This document shows, in pieces, positions 35,946-44,359 of a stretch of 64,000 nt of DNA (the first letter of the stretch is position 1; the number at the start of each line of letters is the position of its first letter). The translations under genes and the position numbers were made by a program. The notes below the pieces were generated by a model. It saw only the letters and a program-made list of their open reading frames with translations. It did not search any database and was not told the DNA's origin. The DNA comes from Streptomyces sp. HUAS 15-9 (GTDB lineage Bacteria; Actinomycetota; Actinomycetes; Streptomycetales; Streptomycetaceae). The DNA lies in NCBI RefSeq assembly GCF_025642155.1, contig NZ_CP106798.1, positions 4,030,001 through 4,094,000 on the forward strand. The letters are read 5' to 3'.

Positions 35946-36608
35946 CTAGAAGGGCAGTGGCCGTCCGTGCACCACGTCCAGGCGTGACACCGCCCGGGTC
36001 AGTACTACGTACAGACGGTGCAGCCCCCGTTCCTCGGCCTCCGCGACGGCGGCCGGTTCGACGGCCACGACATGGTCGTACTCCAGGCCCTTGGCCAGGG
36101 ACGCGGGCACCACCGCGACCCGGGCGCCCAGCTCGTCCGGGTCCGCGGCCCCGATCCCGGCGGCCGTGAGCGCCTCCCGCACCCGGGCCGCCTCCGCGTC
36201 CGCCGCGACGACCCCGACGGAGCCCTCCCCGGTGAGCGCGTCCCGTACGGCGGCCACGGTCTCGCCCAGGACGTCGTCGGTGTGCCGGATGCGCAGTTCC
36301 CCGTCCCGCCGCATCGAGCGGGCCGCCGGTACGTCGACGTCCAGCCGCCCGAAGAACAGCGGCCCTTCGGGCAGTTCGGTGAGCGCCTTGGCCCGGCTGC
36401 GCAGCTGGTACCCGAGGACTTCGGCGTCGGCACCGGAGGCGGAGACGTCCTCGCCGGTGACGACCCGTTCGGCCGCGCCGTCGACCATGGCGGCGAGGGC
36501 GGTGCGGCAGGCGTCGTGGTAGTCGCGTTCGTCGCGGAGGGAGTCGCGAAGGGGGTCATGCCGGGAGTCGTGCCGGGAGTCGTCGAGGGCGGGGCGGGGT
36601 GACGTCAT
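35946..36608 (-). CDS. HelD-like protein lacking its ATPase core
   Basis: A 220-residue protein that joins two ends of the HelD/UvrD-like helicase family. Residues 20-95 match the HelD N-terminal arm (YHDACRTALAAM, EVLGYQLRSRAKALTELP, FFGRLD). Residues 105-220 match the second RecA domain with motifs V (AKGLEYDHVVAVEP) and VI (LYVVLTRAVSRL). Walker A and B and about 400 residues between them are missing, so it cannot hydrolyse ATP alone. HelD binds RNA polymerase and frees it from DNA. This form may act as a binding-only relative. The ATG at 36608 follows GGTGGGGC. Confidence 0.75.
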   Translation of the reverse strand: MTSPRPALDDSRHDSRHDPLRDSLRDERDYHDACRTALAAMVDGAAERVVTGEDVSASGADAEVLGYQLRSRAKALTELPEGPLFFGRLDVDVPAARSMRRDGELRIRHTDDVLGETVAAVRDALTGEGSVGVVAADAEAARVREALTAAGIGAADPDELGARVAVVPASLAKGLEYDHVVAVEPAAVAEAEERGLHRLYVVLTRAVSRLDVVHGRPLPF

Positions 36609-36632
36609 ACGCCCCACCGTACGCGAAATTAT

Positions 36633-36645
36633 GTAACTGAGTTAC
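36633..36645. promoter_or_regulatory. 13-bp palindrome, probable TetR operator
   Basis: GTAACT-G-AGTTAC, perfect arms, in the 42-bp gap between the tetR stop and the HelD-like gene start. It has the form of typical TetR-family operators. Confidence 0.7.
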
Positions 36646-36650
36646 GTTCT

Positions 36651-37262
36651 TTACCGTGTCTCGATATTGATCAGAGCCTCGAGCCGCCCGAACGCCCGCT
36701 CGGCCGCCGCCACCGCGTCCTCCCGGATCCGCTCCACCCCCTCCCCGGCCGCCACCCGCCGCCAGTTCTCCTGCGCGAGGATCCGCTGCACGGCGATGAT
36801 CTGCGCGGCGGCGAGCCGTGCGTCCAGCCCCCCGCCGAGCGCCCCGGCCAGCGCGTCCTCCGACCGCTCCAGGTACCCGTACAGCCGCGCGACCAGCGCC
36901 GGAGTGCCGTACAGAAGGGAGTGGAAGGCGAGCACGCCGGGGTCGTCGTTGAGCCCGGTGATCGGATCGCACCGGTCCAGCCCGTCGAGAAAGTGCCGCC
37001 GCAGCGCGTCGACCGGCCGCGCCTGCCCGGTCACCACCCGTGCCGCCTCTCCCTCGTGATCGGCGATCTGCTGCAGAACGAGGTCCTCCTTGGCCGGGAA
37101 GTACCGGAAGAGGGTCGGCTTGGAGATCCCGGCCGCGGCGGCGACCTCCGCGACCGACACCGCGTCGAACCCCTTCTCCATGAAGAGCCGTACGGCGACC
37201 GCGGACACCTCCTGGTACATCCGCATCTTCTTGCGCTCACGCAGGCCCATCTCCTCACCCAT
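36651..37262 (-). CDS. TetR-family transcriptional regulator
   Basis: A 203-residue one-component repressor. The helix-turn-helix is at about 12-55 (MYQEVSAVAVRLFMEKGFDA, then VSVAEVAAAAGISKPTLFRYF). The remaining helical domain would bind a ligand. It lies upstream of the HelD-like gene on the same strand, with a palindrome between them, so it probably controls that gene. The ligand is unknown. Alternative in-frame ATGs lie a few codons in. Confidence 0.92.
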   Translation of the reverse strand: MGEEMGLRERKKMRMYQEVSAVAVRLFMEKGFDAVSVAEVAAAAGISKPTLFRYFPAKEDLVLQQIADHEGEAARVVTGQARPVDALRRHFLDGLDRCDPITGLNDDPGVLAFHSLLYGTPALVARLYGYLERSEDALAGALGGGLDARLAAAQIIAVQRILAQENWRRVAAGEGVERIREDAVAAAERAFGRLEALINIETR

Positions 37263-37315
37263 GCGCCGAGCCTACGCACTGCCGCACCCAGGGTCGGACC
37301 GTCGAGCCGGAGCGG

Positions 37316-38383
37316 TCAGCGTCGGTCCCGGTGGTGCCGGACGAGCGCGGCCGTGATCTCCGAGCGGCTCGGCACCTCCTCCAGCCCGAGCGGCTCGGCC
37401 GCGGCGATCAGGACCCGCTGGAGCTTGCCCGCGGCTCCGTGCAGTGCGAACCAGTTGGGCTCACCCCGTCCGGACAGCGAGAGCGACACCCGGACGACGT
37501 CCGTGAAGACGGACTGCGCCCGCTTGAAGCCGAGGATCCGCCGCAGGTCCGGTTCCCATCCGTAGGAACTGCCCGGCCGGACACGCTCCACGGCCCGGCA
37601 CCACTCATGTGTCATACGGAGTTCCTGGTCCGCCGGGTAGCGCATGAGGTGCAGATGGGTCGCCAGGTCGTAGAGGGGGTCGCCCAGCATGGCCAGTTCC
37701 CAGTCGATGGTCCACAGCAGGCCCTGCGGGTCGACGATGAAGTTCTCGCGGTGCAGATCCGCGTGCAGCAGGCAGAAGGGTCGTTCCTTCAGTCCCGCGA
37801 CATGCTTCCTGAGGCGAGTGAACGCATCCTCGCCGACACCGAGGGCATGGAACAGCGGTCCGAACTCCGCGGCGTTCCTCGCGTAGACGTGCTCCTCGAC
37901 GAAGACGACGAGACGCTCCAGGAATCCGTCACTGTCCCTGTCCTCGGCACGGTCCTCGGGAGCGCAGCGGCGCTCGACGGAGACGAGATCGGCCGGCGTG
38001 ATCCGCGTCATCTCCCGGAACAGGTCGACGATTTGACCGAAGAACGCTTCGGGCACCCGCCGGGACAGCCGGCGCGATGCGCCGAGGGTCCGGCCCTCGA
38101 TGAACCGCTGCAGCCCCACGCCCTCCATGTCGACGATCTCGGGCACGCGCGCGATGCGGCCTGCCAGGGCGCGCAGCAGTTCCTCCTCCGACACGAAGCA
38201 GCGCCGGTCGAACCAGAGGATGTGCGCGCGCGGCTCCCGGCACTTGACGATCCGCGTCCCGTCCGGCAGCGGAAAGACGTACGTCTCGTGGTGGTAGCCC
38301 TCCAGCGGGCCGATCACCACGGTCGCGTCGCCACTCAACTCGTCGGCCCGCAGCCGAACGTCGGAGACCGTTCTCGGAGTCAT
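37316..38383 (-). CDS. Aminoglycoside phosphotransferase (APH)-fold kinase
   Basis: A 355-residue protein-kinase-like enzyme. It has the nucleotide region GYHHETYVFPLPDGTRIVK with a catalytic Lys, the catalytic loop LLHADLHRENFIVDP and the metal-binding IDWELAMLGDPLYDLA. The long C-terminal helices are as in choline or macrolide kinases. Many such Streptomyces proteins phosphorylate small alcohols rather than antibiotics. The substrate is unknown. The ATG is not preceded by a good ribosome-binding site. Confidence 0.88.
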   Translation of the reverse strand: MTPRTVSDVRLRADELSGDATVVIGPLEGYHHETYVFPLPDGTRIVKCREPRAHILWFDRRCFVSEEELLRALAGRIARVPEIVDMEGVGLQRFIEGRTLGASRRLSRRVPEAFFGQIVDLFREMTRITPADLVSVERRCAPEDRAEDRDSDGFLERLVVFVEEHVYARNAAEFGPLFHALGVGEDAFTRLRKHVAGLKERPFCLLHADLHRENFIVDPQGLLWTIDWELAMLGDPLYDLATHLHLMRYPADQELRMTHEWCRAVERVRPGSSYGWEPDLRRILGFKRAQSVFTDVVRVSLSLSGRGEPNWFALHGAAGKLQRVLIAAAEPLGLEEVPSRSEITAALVRHHRDRR

Positions 38384-38521
38384 TCTCTGGGTTCAGGCCA
38401 TTTCCGGTGGAACCAGTGGGGTAAGGGTGGAGGCACGTTACTCCACGGGACTCAAGGAGTGGCGGAGAACCGCTCATTCGACGGGAAGGACCGAGCCCGC
38501 GGGCGAACTTCGGAACTCGCG

Positions 38522-39265
38522 TCATGGCGCAGCGTGAGGCTGTCGCCGGAGCGCGTCCAGTACGGGCTGGAGCGATCCGACGACGTGCTCCGCTCCGGCA
38601 TCCACCAGGAGCTTCGCCTTGCGCTCGTTGCGCGCGTAGCCCAGGAACGAAACCCCGGCCTCCTGGGCGGCGGTGAGGTCCGAGGGGGAGTCGCCGATCA
38701 TCAGGGCCGCGGCGGGATCGGCGCCCGTGGCCCTCAGCGCACGGTTGAGGGAGTGCGGGTGCGGCTTGAGACGGTGCAGCTCCGCGGTCCGGCCGTAGAT
38801 GTGCGGGGCGAAGCAGCCGAGCAGGCCACGGCTGGCGAGGTAGGTGCGGACGGTGCGCGGGGAGTTGTTGGTCGTCACGGCCAGCCGGGTGCCCACGGCC
38901 GACCAGGTGCGGATCAGCGGGTCCGCGTAGGGGGTGGGCATCGCGGACGGAACGGCGCGCAGTTCCTCCTGGGTGAGACGTTCCTCCAGCTCGATCACCA
39001 GGTCGCTGCGCGGATGCAGCCGGTCCACGGCGCGCAGGACCACATGGGGGTCCGGGGCCGCGCGTTCGTCGTCCGTGAGCAGCCGTCGCATGCCGCGTCC
39101 TTCGAGCCACTCCACCAGTTCGCGGGCCACGCGGTTGGCCGAGTGACCGGCGAACAGCCGGCAGATCGGCCCGTCGAAGTCCCACAGGACCACCCGTGCG
39201 CGCGCCACGAGTTCCCGGAGCCCCGCCGTCTCGATCTCCGCCTCGGTCTCCGTTCCCGCCACCAT
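38522..39265 (-). CDS. devB: DevB, HAD-family phosphatase co-transcribed with devA
   Basis: A 247-residue HAD hydrolase: motif I VVLWDFDGPICRLF (two catalytic Asp), motif II VTTNNSP, motif III lysine in LKPHPHSLNRAL, and motif IV MIGDSPSDLTAAQEAG. In S. coelicolor the equivalent gene, devB, follows devA and is needed with it for aerial development. The start could be this ATG or a GTG at 39295 that overlaps the devA stop as TAGTG. Both imply coupling. The substrate is unknown. Confidence 0.85.
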   Translation of the reverse strand: MVAGTETEAEIETAGLRELVARARVVLWDFDGPICRLFAGHSANRVARELVEWLEGRGMRRLLTDDERAAPDPHVVLRAVDRLHPRSDLVIELEERLTQEELRAVPSAMPTPYADPLIRTWSAVGTRLAVTTNNSPRTVRTYLASRGLLGCFAPHIYGRTAELHRLKPHPHSLNRALRATGADPAAALMIGDSPSDLTAAQEAGVSFLGYARNERKAKLLVDAGAEHVVGSLQPVLDALRRQPHAAP

Positions 39266-39294
39266 CGGTGCAGTCTGCCGCGTATCAGAAGTCA

Positions 39295-40146
39295 CTAGGA
39301 GAGTGTCAGGTCCGTCGAGATGGTTTCCCAGAGGGCGTCGAACCACTTCTGGGATTGCTCCACGAACGCCTCGTCCCTCGGGCCCCTGCGGTTCTCGAAG
39401 GAGAAGAGGAGGGACTTGGAGCCCAGCACGTCGTACATGTCGAGGGTCACGCCGTCCGTCGACTCCTCGCGGCGGGTGACCATGTAGTACGCGAAGAGCG
39501 CCTCCGCGCCGTTGAGCAGGTACAGCTTCACCGGCGGGGTGAACGGCAGGGCGCGGAACGTGACGTGCACGTCGATGTCGTGGGTGGAGCGCAGGGCCTG
39601 GAGGTTGTACTGGAGGACCTGACCCTGGGCGTTGCGCATCGCCAGCCAGCGCTGGTGGACGGGGTCGTCGTCGCCGCGGCCCTCGACGGGCACCGGGAAG
39701 GCCAGATCGATGTCCCGGGACGGGAGCAGGATGCGGACGTCGATCGTCTCCGGGTGGATGCGGCCCTCGTGGATCTGACGCAGGGGTTCACCGAGCGCCG
39801 GGATCAGGCTCTCGGCCGTGAGGCAGACCGCGTCGACCCGGACCCGCGGTGCCGAGAAGGCCTCCGCCAGGCGGGGTCCGAGGCCGACCATCGTGGGCTG
39901 GGGCTCGTCCAGGGCGGGGGCCGGCTCCGCGATCCGCGGCGGGCTGCCCTTGCTGACGTTGCTGAGGAGGCCGTCCGCCTGGAGCGACCGCAGGGCCTGG
40001 CGTACGGCGCCGCGCTCCACGCCGAACTCCTCGGCGAGCTCGGCCTGCGTGGGCAGGCGGTCCCCCGCCTTGAGTTCACCGACGCGGATGCGCTCCCGCA
40101 GGGTGTCGGCGATCTCCTCGGGAGTGAGCCTTCTGCTGCCGTTCAC
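39295..40146 (-). CDS. devA: DevA, GntR-family developmental regulator
   Basis: A 283-residue HutC-like GntR protein. The winged helix is at about 10-75 (PEEIADTLRERIRVGELKAG, then DRLPTQAELAEEFGVERGAV). The larger C-terminal domain (ILLPSRDIDLAF, ALPFTPPVKLYLLNG) is shared with DevE at 40520. DevA is known in S. coelicolor to be required for proper aerial hyphae and to repress its own gene. GTG 40146 has AGGAG nine nt upstream. The symbol is assigned from family resemblance and synteny. Confidence 0.88.
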   Translation of the reverse strand: MNGSRRLTPEEIADTLRERIRVGELKAGDRLPTQAELAEEFGVERGAVRQALRSLQADGLLSNVSKGSPPRIAEPAPALDEPQPTMVGLGPRLAEAFSAPRVRVDAVCLTAESLIPALGEPLRQIHEGRIHPETIDVRILLPSRDIDLAFPVPVEGRGDDDPVHQRWLAMRNAQGQVLQYNLQALRSTHDIDVHVTFRALPFTPPVKLYLLNGAEALFAYYMVTRREESTDGVTLDMYDVLGSKSLLFSFENRRGPRDEAFVEQSQKWFDALWETISTDLTLS

Positions 40147-40178
40147 TGCCACGTTCTCCTGAGTCACGACCAAACGTT

Positions 40179-40269
40179 ACAACTCTGATCCATCTAAGGG
40201 GAGTTGTCCGAAAGTTGTTTATGACTGGCCACCAAGTGGGGACAACTTAATCAGAGTTGGTTGCCAACT
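40179..40269. promoter_or_regulatory. devA operator region with nested inverted repeats
   Basis: Core palindrome AGTTGGTTGCCAACT (40255-40269), nearly the same as that before devE. Also ACAACTCTGAT (40179) inverted as ATCAGAGTTGG (40250), and AGTTGTCC (40202) inverted as GGACAACT (40240). Together they fill the gap between devA and the small membrane gene. Confidence 0.75.
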
Positions 40270-40336
40270 TGGTTGAGTTGGCGGAAGTTTTGCTTCCCTT
40301 GTCTCCGCACACCGGCAGCCCGAAGGGGGAATCATC

Positions 40337-40525
40337 GTGCCTGCCCTCGCTCTCATCTCCGCCGTCTTCGTCATCGGCTTCGAGCAACTCGTCCAGTGGA
40401 AGTACGGTGCCACCGGCATTGTCGGCCTGTTGCTGTTCAGTATCGGCATCAAGGCCAAGAGCCCCGCCGTCAGCTCCGCCGGTGCCGTGCTCCTCGCGAT
40501 CCTGCTCGCGGGGCCGGCCCTATGA
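40337..40525 (+). CDS. Small two-span membrane protein between devA and devE
   Basis: A 62-residue hydrophobic protein: helix 1 PALALISAVFVIGFEQLV, helix 2 YGATGIVGLLLFSIGIKA, then an Ala/Leu-rich end (AVLLAILLAGPAL) that may form a third span. It starts with GTG after GGGGGAATC. Its stop overlaps the end of the convergent devE by 6 nt. No known function. It sits under the devA operator cluster and may be part of the dev regulon. Confidence 0.75.
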   Translation: MPALALISAVFVIGFEQLVQWKYGATGIVGLLLFSIGIKAKSPAVSSAGAVLLAILLAGPAL

Positions 40526-41431
40526 CGTCAGGACGAGTTCCGTGCTGATCGTCTCCCACAGCGCGTTGAACCACAGGTGGGACTGCTCCACGAACGTCGC
40601 GTCCCGCGGGCCGGCACCCTGCTCGAAGGCGAACAGCATCGACCGGGTGCCCTCCGCGTCGTACATCTCCAGGTGCTCGTGCTCGATCTCCCGCTCACGC
40701 CGGGTCAGCGTGTAGTACGCGAAGAGGGCCTCCGTGCCGTTGAGCAGATACAGCTTCACCGGCGGCGTGAACGGCAGGGCGCGGAAGGAGACGCGCACGT
40801 CCATGCCGTGCGTGGCGCGCAGCGCCAGCAGGTTGTGCTCGAGCACCTGGCCCTGGGCGTTGCGCTGGGCCAGCCAGCGCCGGTGCAGCAGGCCGGCGGC
40901 CGAGGCGTCGTCCACCGGCGCCGGGAAGGCGAGATCGATGTCGCGGCTCGGCAGCAGGACCCGGACGTCGACCTTGGCCGGTTTCAGTCGCCCGGCGTGG
41001 ATCTGGCGCAGCGGTTCGCCGATCGCCAGCGTGAGCGAGACGGAGGTCAGGCACAGGGCGTCGATCTCGACGTGCTGGGCCGCGAAGGCGGCGGCCGTCC
41101 GCGGGGCCAGGGCCACCATGGTGGGCAGCGGAGGCGCCCCGGGGCCGGCCGTGAGCAGGGGCGGGACCGGATTCGGGGCCACCGTGGCCGGGCTGCCCCT
41201 CGTCATGTCGGTGAGCAGGTGCTCCGACTGCAGGATGCGCAGCGCCAGGCGTACGGCCCCGCGCTCCACGCCGAACTCGTCGGCCAGCTTGGCCTGAGTG
41301 GGCATGCGCTGACCCGGCCGCAGCACGCCGGATCTGATCCGGGTGCGCAACTCGTCGGCCACGTCGCGGTGTGACTTCTGTGGCCGCTGTGACCTCTCCC
41401 GCCCATTGACGGAGGCGTGTTCCGGGTCCAC
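40520..41431 (-). CDS. devE: DevE, GntR-family paralogue of DevA
   Basis: A 303-residue regulator clearly paralogous to DevA: RDVADELRTRIRSGVLRPGQ, RMPTQAKLADEFGVERGAV and the same RALPFTPPVKLYLLNG block in the effector domain. In S. coelicolor devE is the paralogue of devA at this locus. Tandem GTG codons (41437, 41431) are both possible. The second has AGGG nine nt upstream and is used. The promoter carries the same 15-bp palindrome as devA, implying mutual or self control. Confidence 0.87.
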   Translation of the reverse strand: MDPEHASVNGRERSQRPQKSHRDVADELRTRIRSGVLRPGQRMPTQAKLADEFGVERGAVRLALRILQSEHLLTDMTRGSPATVAPNPVPPLLTAGPGAPPLPTMVALAPRTAAAFAAQHVEIDALCLTSVSLTLAIGEPLRQIHAGRLKPAKVDVRVLLPSRDIDLAFPAPVDDASAAGLLHRRWLAQRNAQGQVLEHNLLALRATHGMDVRVSFRALPFTPPVKLYLLNGTEALFAYYTLTRREREIEHEHLEMYDAEGTRSMLFAFEQGAGPRDATFVEQSHLWFNALWETISTELVLTS

Positions 41432-41518
41432 GCACAAACCCTACAACTTCCCGCCATCTTTCGGCAGTTCACGCGAAGGTGGTTATGAGTCGCGCCCAAG
41501 CGGAGATAAGTACAGTTG

Positions 41519-41533
41519 AGTTGGTCACCAACT
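41519..41533. promoter_or_regulatory. devE operator palindrome
   Basis: AGTTGGTCACCAACT, a perfect 7-bp dyad about 88 nt before devE, 13 of 15 bases identical to the devA palindrome at 40255. Matches the symmetric form expected of a GntR-family dimer. Confidence 0.78.
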
Positions 41534-41645
41534 TAAGCAACATGGTCAAGCTTCCCGGTGGTTGGCCGATCGGGCTCCCTTCCGGAGGGGAGCCGGGAGC
41601 CCGGAAGACCGAACCGGCCGGTGACGAACCACAGCGGTACCACGG

Positions 41646-41720
41646 GCACAGCCACAACTGAACGCACAGCCACAACTCAACACCGACAACTTCACATCGA
41701 CCGCACAGCCACAACTCAAC
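41646..41720 (+). repeat. 18-bp repeats GCACAGCCACAACTSAAC, three copies
   Basis: Copies at 41646-41663 and 41664-41681 are in direct tandem, the third at 41703-41720. They are in the 341-bp gap between devE and the acetyltransferase, where no gene is seen. The ACAACT core resembles half of the DevA/DevE site. Confidence 0.75.
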
Positions 41721-41772
41721 AGCTCGCTACGGATGAGACGAGTTCAGCACCGCCATCGGGAGGAAGGGGGCG

Positions 41773-43026
41773 TCAGAAGAGGTCCGGGCACCACGGTCGC
41801 CCGGACGTGTGCAGCAGGGCGTCGGCCAGCCGGGCGGCGCCCTCTCGTACTTCCCGGACCCGGCCCAATGCCACCAGCCGAGCCGCCGACTCGTCGCCGA
41901 GCCACAGCGTGGCCAGGTCGGCGACGTCCAACACCAGTTCGGCCTCCTCGGTGCTCGGCGCGCAGGATCCGCCCGAGGGCGATACCGCGAGCCGGTAGCG
42001 GCCGCCGGCCAGCCCCTGCCGGTCCACGACCTCCAGCACCAGCGTGCCCGTCGCCTCGTACGTCCGCGCTTCCAGGGCCCGTACGACGTCCAGGATCCGC
42101 ACCCACAGCCAGTCGCCCTGCGTGCTGACCTCGGCCGCGCGCGGGTCGGGCAGGAAGAGGGGGAGCAGATCGTCGGGGGCCCGCCAGCCGGTCTTGACCC
42201 GGGTGATCCAGTCGATCGAGCAGAGGTAGTGCCACAGGGCGCGCCCGGCCGCCGGGGTCGCCGCGAGCAGCCAGTTCACCTCGGCCGTGTTCTTCGGCAG
42301 CTTGCCGACCCAGTTGTCGTCCGACTTGTACGACACCAGGCCCTCGACCTCACCGGACGGGGAGCGGTAGGCGGCGTAGAAGGGCTCGGTCCACTCGCCC
42401 GTGGGGCGCACGGTGCCTGTCTGCACCCGCCACCACAGCTCGGTGCGGCTGACGGCACCGGGCTGGGTGCGGCGTATGCGCTCGTGGAGTTCCGGGCCGG
42501 TCTTGCGCACCTCCTCGCCGTCGACGAGGTCGATACGGCCGCCGTCCTGCGGTCCCGACCAGCGGGGGTCCAGACCGGTGCGTGACACGTCCACGGTCCA
42601 CTCGGTCATCGAGGTGGCCGGGCCGAAGCCGTAGCGGCCGTAGATCGGGTACTCGGCGGCGATGAGGGTGGCGACCACGTCCCCGCGGTCCTTCGCGGCG
42701 GCGAGGTCCCGGTTCATCATGCGGGTGAGCAGGCCCCGGCGGCGGTGGGTGGGGCTGACGGTGACGTTGGAGATCGCGTCGGCGGGGACGGCCGCGCCGC
42801 CCACGGCCGTGAGTTCCTGGGCGAAGGAACGGAAGGTCGCGACACACCGGTCGCCGTCGAAGGCACCGAGCAGCCGACCGGGGACGAACAGGTGCCGGCG
42901 GGCCTCCAGTTGCTCCTGCGTCACGGTCGGCTCCCGCAGGAATCCGGTGTTCAGCGCGCGGTGCCAGTCGGCGAAATCGGCTTCGGTGACGGGACGGACG
43001 TCGATGTCTGCGGCGGGGCGGCTCAT
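41773..43026 (-). CDS. Eis-like GNAT N-acetyltransferase
   Basis: A 417-residue protein with the three-part Eis architecture: N-terminal GNAT with acetyl-CoA-binding [17 protein letters not shown], a second GNAT-like domain, and a C-terminal SCP2-like domain ([11 protein letters not shown]). Eis enzymes acetylate amines such as aminoglycosides or Lys. The real substrate here is unknown. The ATG at 43026 has no ribosome-binding site, and a TACCGT box lies 6 nt upstream. Confidence 0.9.
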   Translation of the reverse strand: MSRPAADIDVRPVTEADFADWHRALNTGFLREPTVTQEQLEARRHLFVPGRLLGAFDGDRCVATFRSFAQELTAVGGAAVPADAISNVTVSPTHRRRGLLTRMMNRDLAAAKDRGDVVATLIAAEYPIYGRYGFGPATSMTEWTVDVSRTGLDPRWSGPQDGGRIDLVDGEEVRKTGPELHERIRRTQPGAVSRTELWWRVQTGTVRPTGEWTEPFYAAYRSPSGEVEGLVSYKSDDNWVGKLPKNTAEVNWLLAATPAAGRALWHYLCSIDWITRVKTGWRAPDDLLPLFLPDPRAAEVSTQGDWLWVRILDVVRALEARTYEATGTLVLEVVDRQGLAGGRYRLAVSPSGGSCAPSTEEAELVLDVADLATLWLGDESAARLVALGRVREVREGAARLADALLHTSGRPWCPDLF

Positions 43027-43032
43027 GGGGTC

Positions 43033-43038
43033 ACGGTA
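43033..43038 (-). promoter_or_regulatory. -10 hexamer upstream of the Eis-like gene
   Basis: TACCGT on the minus strand, 6 nt before the ATG, no ribosome-binding site. Confidence 0.5.
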
Positions 43039-43109
43039 GGTCTACGGCGGCCGGGGTGTCGCGGGGATTTCGACCGCCCGCCCACCGGTCCGCACCACCC
43101 CACGCCCCC

Positions 43110-43757
43110 TCACGTCAGCAGGTCGTCCACCTGCGCCTCCCCGTCCCGGTACCGCCGTGCGATCTCCGCGCTGCAGTCGTCGGTCGTGCGCTGGAGGTGC
43201 TGGCGGCGGCGGGAGACCTGCTGCTCGTAGCGGACGAGGCGGCCCATCGCGGCGTTCAGTTCCAGGTCGGTGCGGGCCTGCAGATCGGAGAGCTCGACCT
43301 CGGCGAGCATCTCGGCGGCCAGCTGCCGGTACTCCTCGTTGTGCGGCGTGCCCAGGGTCACATGGCGGGCCGAGGAGCGGTGGCGGGCCGGGGCGTCGGT
43401 GAGGATCTCCGGGAGCCGGGCCACCACGGAGGCGTCGTCGGGGGCCACCAGCGAGGCCGCTCCGCGGCGGGACAGTTCCGCGCGCAGGATGTCGATGCGC
43501 CCCTGCAACAGCCGCCGTACATAACTGAGATCCGCCTCGTCGCGCTGGGCGTCCCGGCGCAGGGTGCGCAGTTCCGGCAGGCTCAGCAGGGTCAGGGCGT
43601 GCGACTGGGGGTATCCCGCGCTCGACGGACTCGGGGAGGACTCCGCGGGCAGCGGTGTGCTGTCGCTGCGCTGCGCGGGCGGCCGGTGCGTGTCCGGGTC
43701 GCCCGCGTGGGCGGCCGCGACCGCCCCGGGCGGCTGCCCGGTGCTCGGTGTGCTCAT
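43110..43757 (-). CDS. rsiG: RsiG, c-di-GMP-dependent anti-sigma factor for WhiG
   Basis: A 215-residue protein in which both diagnostic c-di-GMP motifs E-x3-S-x2-R-x3-Q-x3-D are visible: [16 protein letters not shown] (E74, S78, R81, Q85, D89) and [16 protein letters not shown] (E178, S182, R185, Q189, D193). They lie on two long helices forming an antiparallel coiled coil, as in known RsiG. Bound to c-di-GMP, RsiG holds sigma-WhiG and blocks sporulation. The first 50 residues are disordered. The ATG at 43757 follows GAGG. whiG itself is outside the window. Confidence 0.94.
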   Translation of the reverse strand: MSTPSTGQPPGAVAAAHAGDPDTHRPPAQRSDSTPLPAESSPSPSSAGYPQSHALTLLSLPELRTLRRDAQRDEADLSYVRRLLQGRIDILRAELSRRGAASLVAPDDASVVARLPEILTDAPARHRSSARHVTLGTPHNEEYRQLAAEMLAEVELSDLQARTDLELNAAMGRLVRYEQQVSRRRQHLQRTTDDCSAEIARRYRDGEAQVDDLLT

Positions 43758-43914
43758 GTGCCTCAACCGTCCCCTCGACCGGCGTACGGAAGCATCGTGC
43801 CACCCCGAGTGGCCGCTATGTGACCGAGTGCCCCCGAACGGCCCCAGATGTGGGGTTAAGGATCAGAAATCGACCCCCGCGAACGCGGACGCGGCACCCG
43901 GCATGATGGTCGGC

Positions 43915-44340
43915 ATGCGTGCAGTGGTGCAGAGGGTGGACGGCGCGAGCGTCGTCGTGGACGGCGAGACGGTCGGGGCGATCGAGGGCGAGGGGCTGTG
44001 CGCCCTGGTCGGGGTGACCCACGAGGACACCAAGGAGAAGGCGGCCCAGCTCGCCCGAAAGCTGTGGTCGATCCGCATGCTGCACGACGAGAAGTCGTGC
44101 AGCGACATCGCCGCGCCGTTGCTCGTGATCAGCCAGTTCACCCTGTACGGAGACGCTCGCAAGGGCCGCCGCCCCACCTGGAACGCGGCCGCCCCCGGCG
44201 AGGTCGCCGAACCGCTCGTCGACGAGGTGGTCGCACAGCTGCGCTCGCTGGGCGCGACGGTGGCGACGGGCCGGTTCGGCGCGCTGATGCGGGTCTCCCT
44301 GACGAACGACGGCCCGTTCACGGTCCTGATCGAGGTCTAG
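43915..44340 (+). CDS. dtd: D-aminoacyl-tRNA deacylase
   Basis: A 141-residue DTD that removes D-amino acids (and Gly) from mischarged tRNA. It has the conserved [12 protein letters not shown] motif and the C-terminal [11 protein letters not shown] containing the Gly-cisPro-type selectivity motif (GPF). The ATG at 43915 starts the typical [13 protein letters not shown]. The much longer open frame upstream runs antisense over rsiG and is not coding. Confidence 0.95.
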   Translation: MRAVVQRVDGASVVVDGETVGAIEGEGLCALVGVTHEDTKEKAAQLARKLWSIRMLHDEKSCSDIAAPLLVISQFTLYGDARKGRRPTWNAAAPGEVAEPLVDEVVAQLRSLGATVATGRFGALMRVSLTNDGPFTVLIEV

Positions 44341-44359
44341 CCCGGTCCGCAACACCTGG

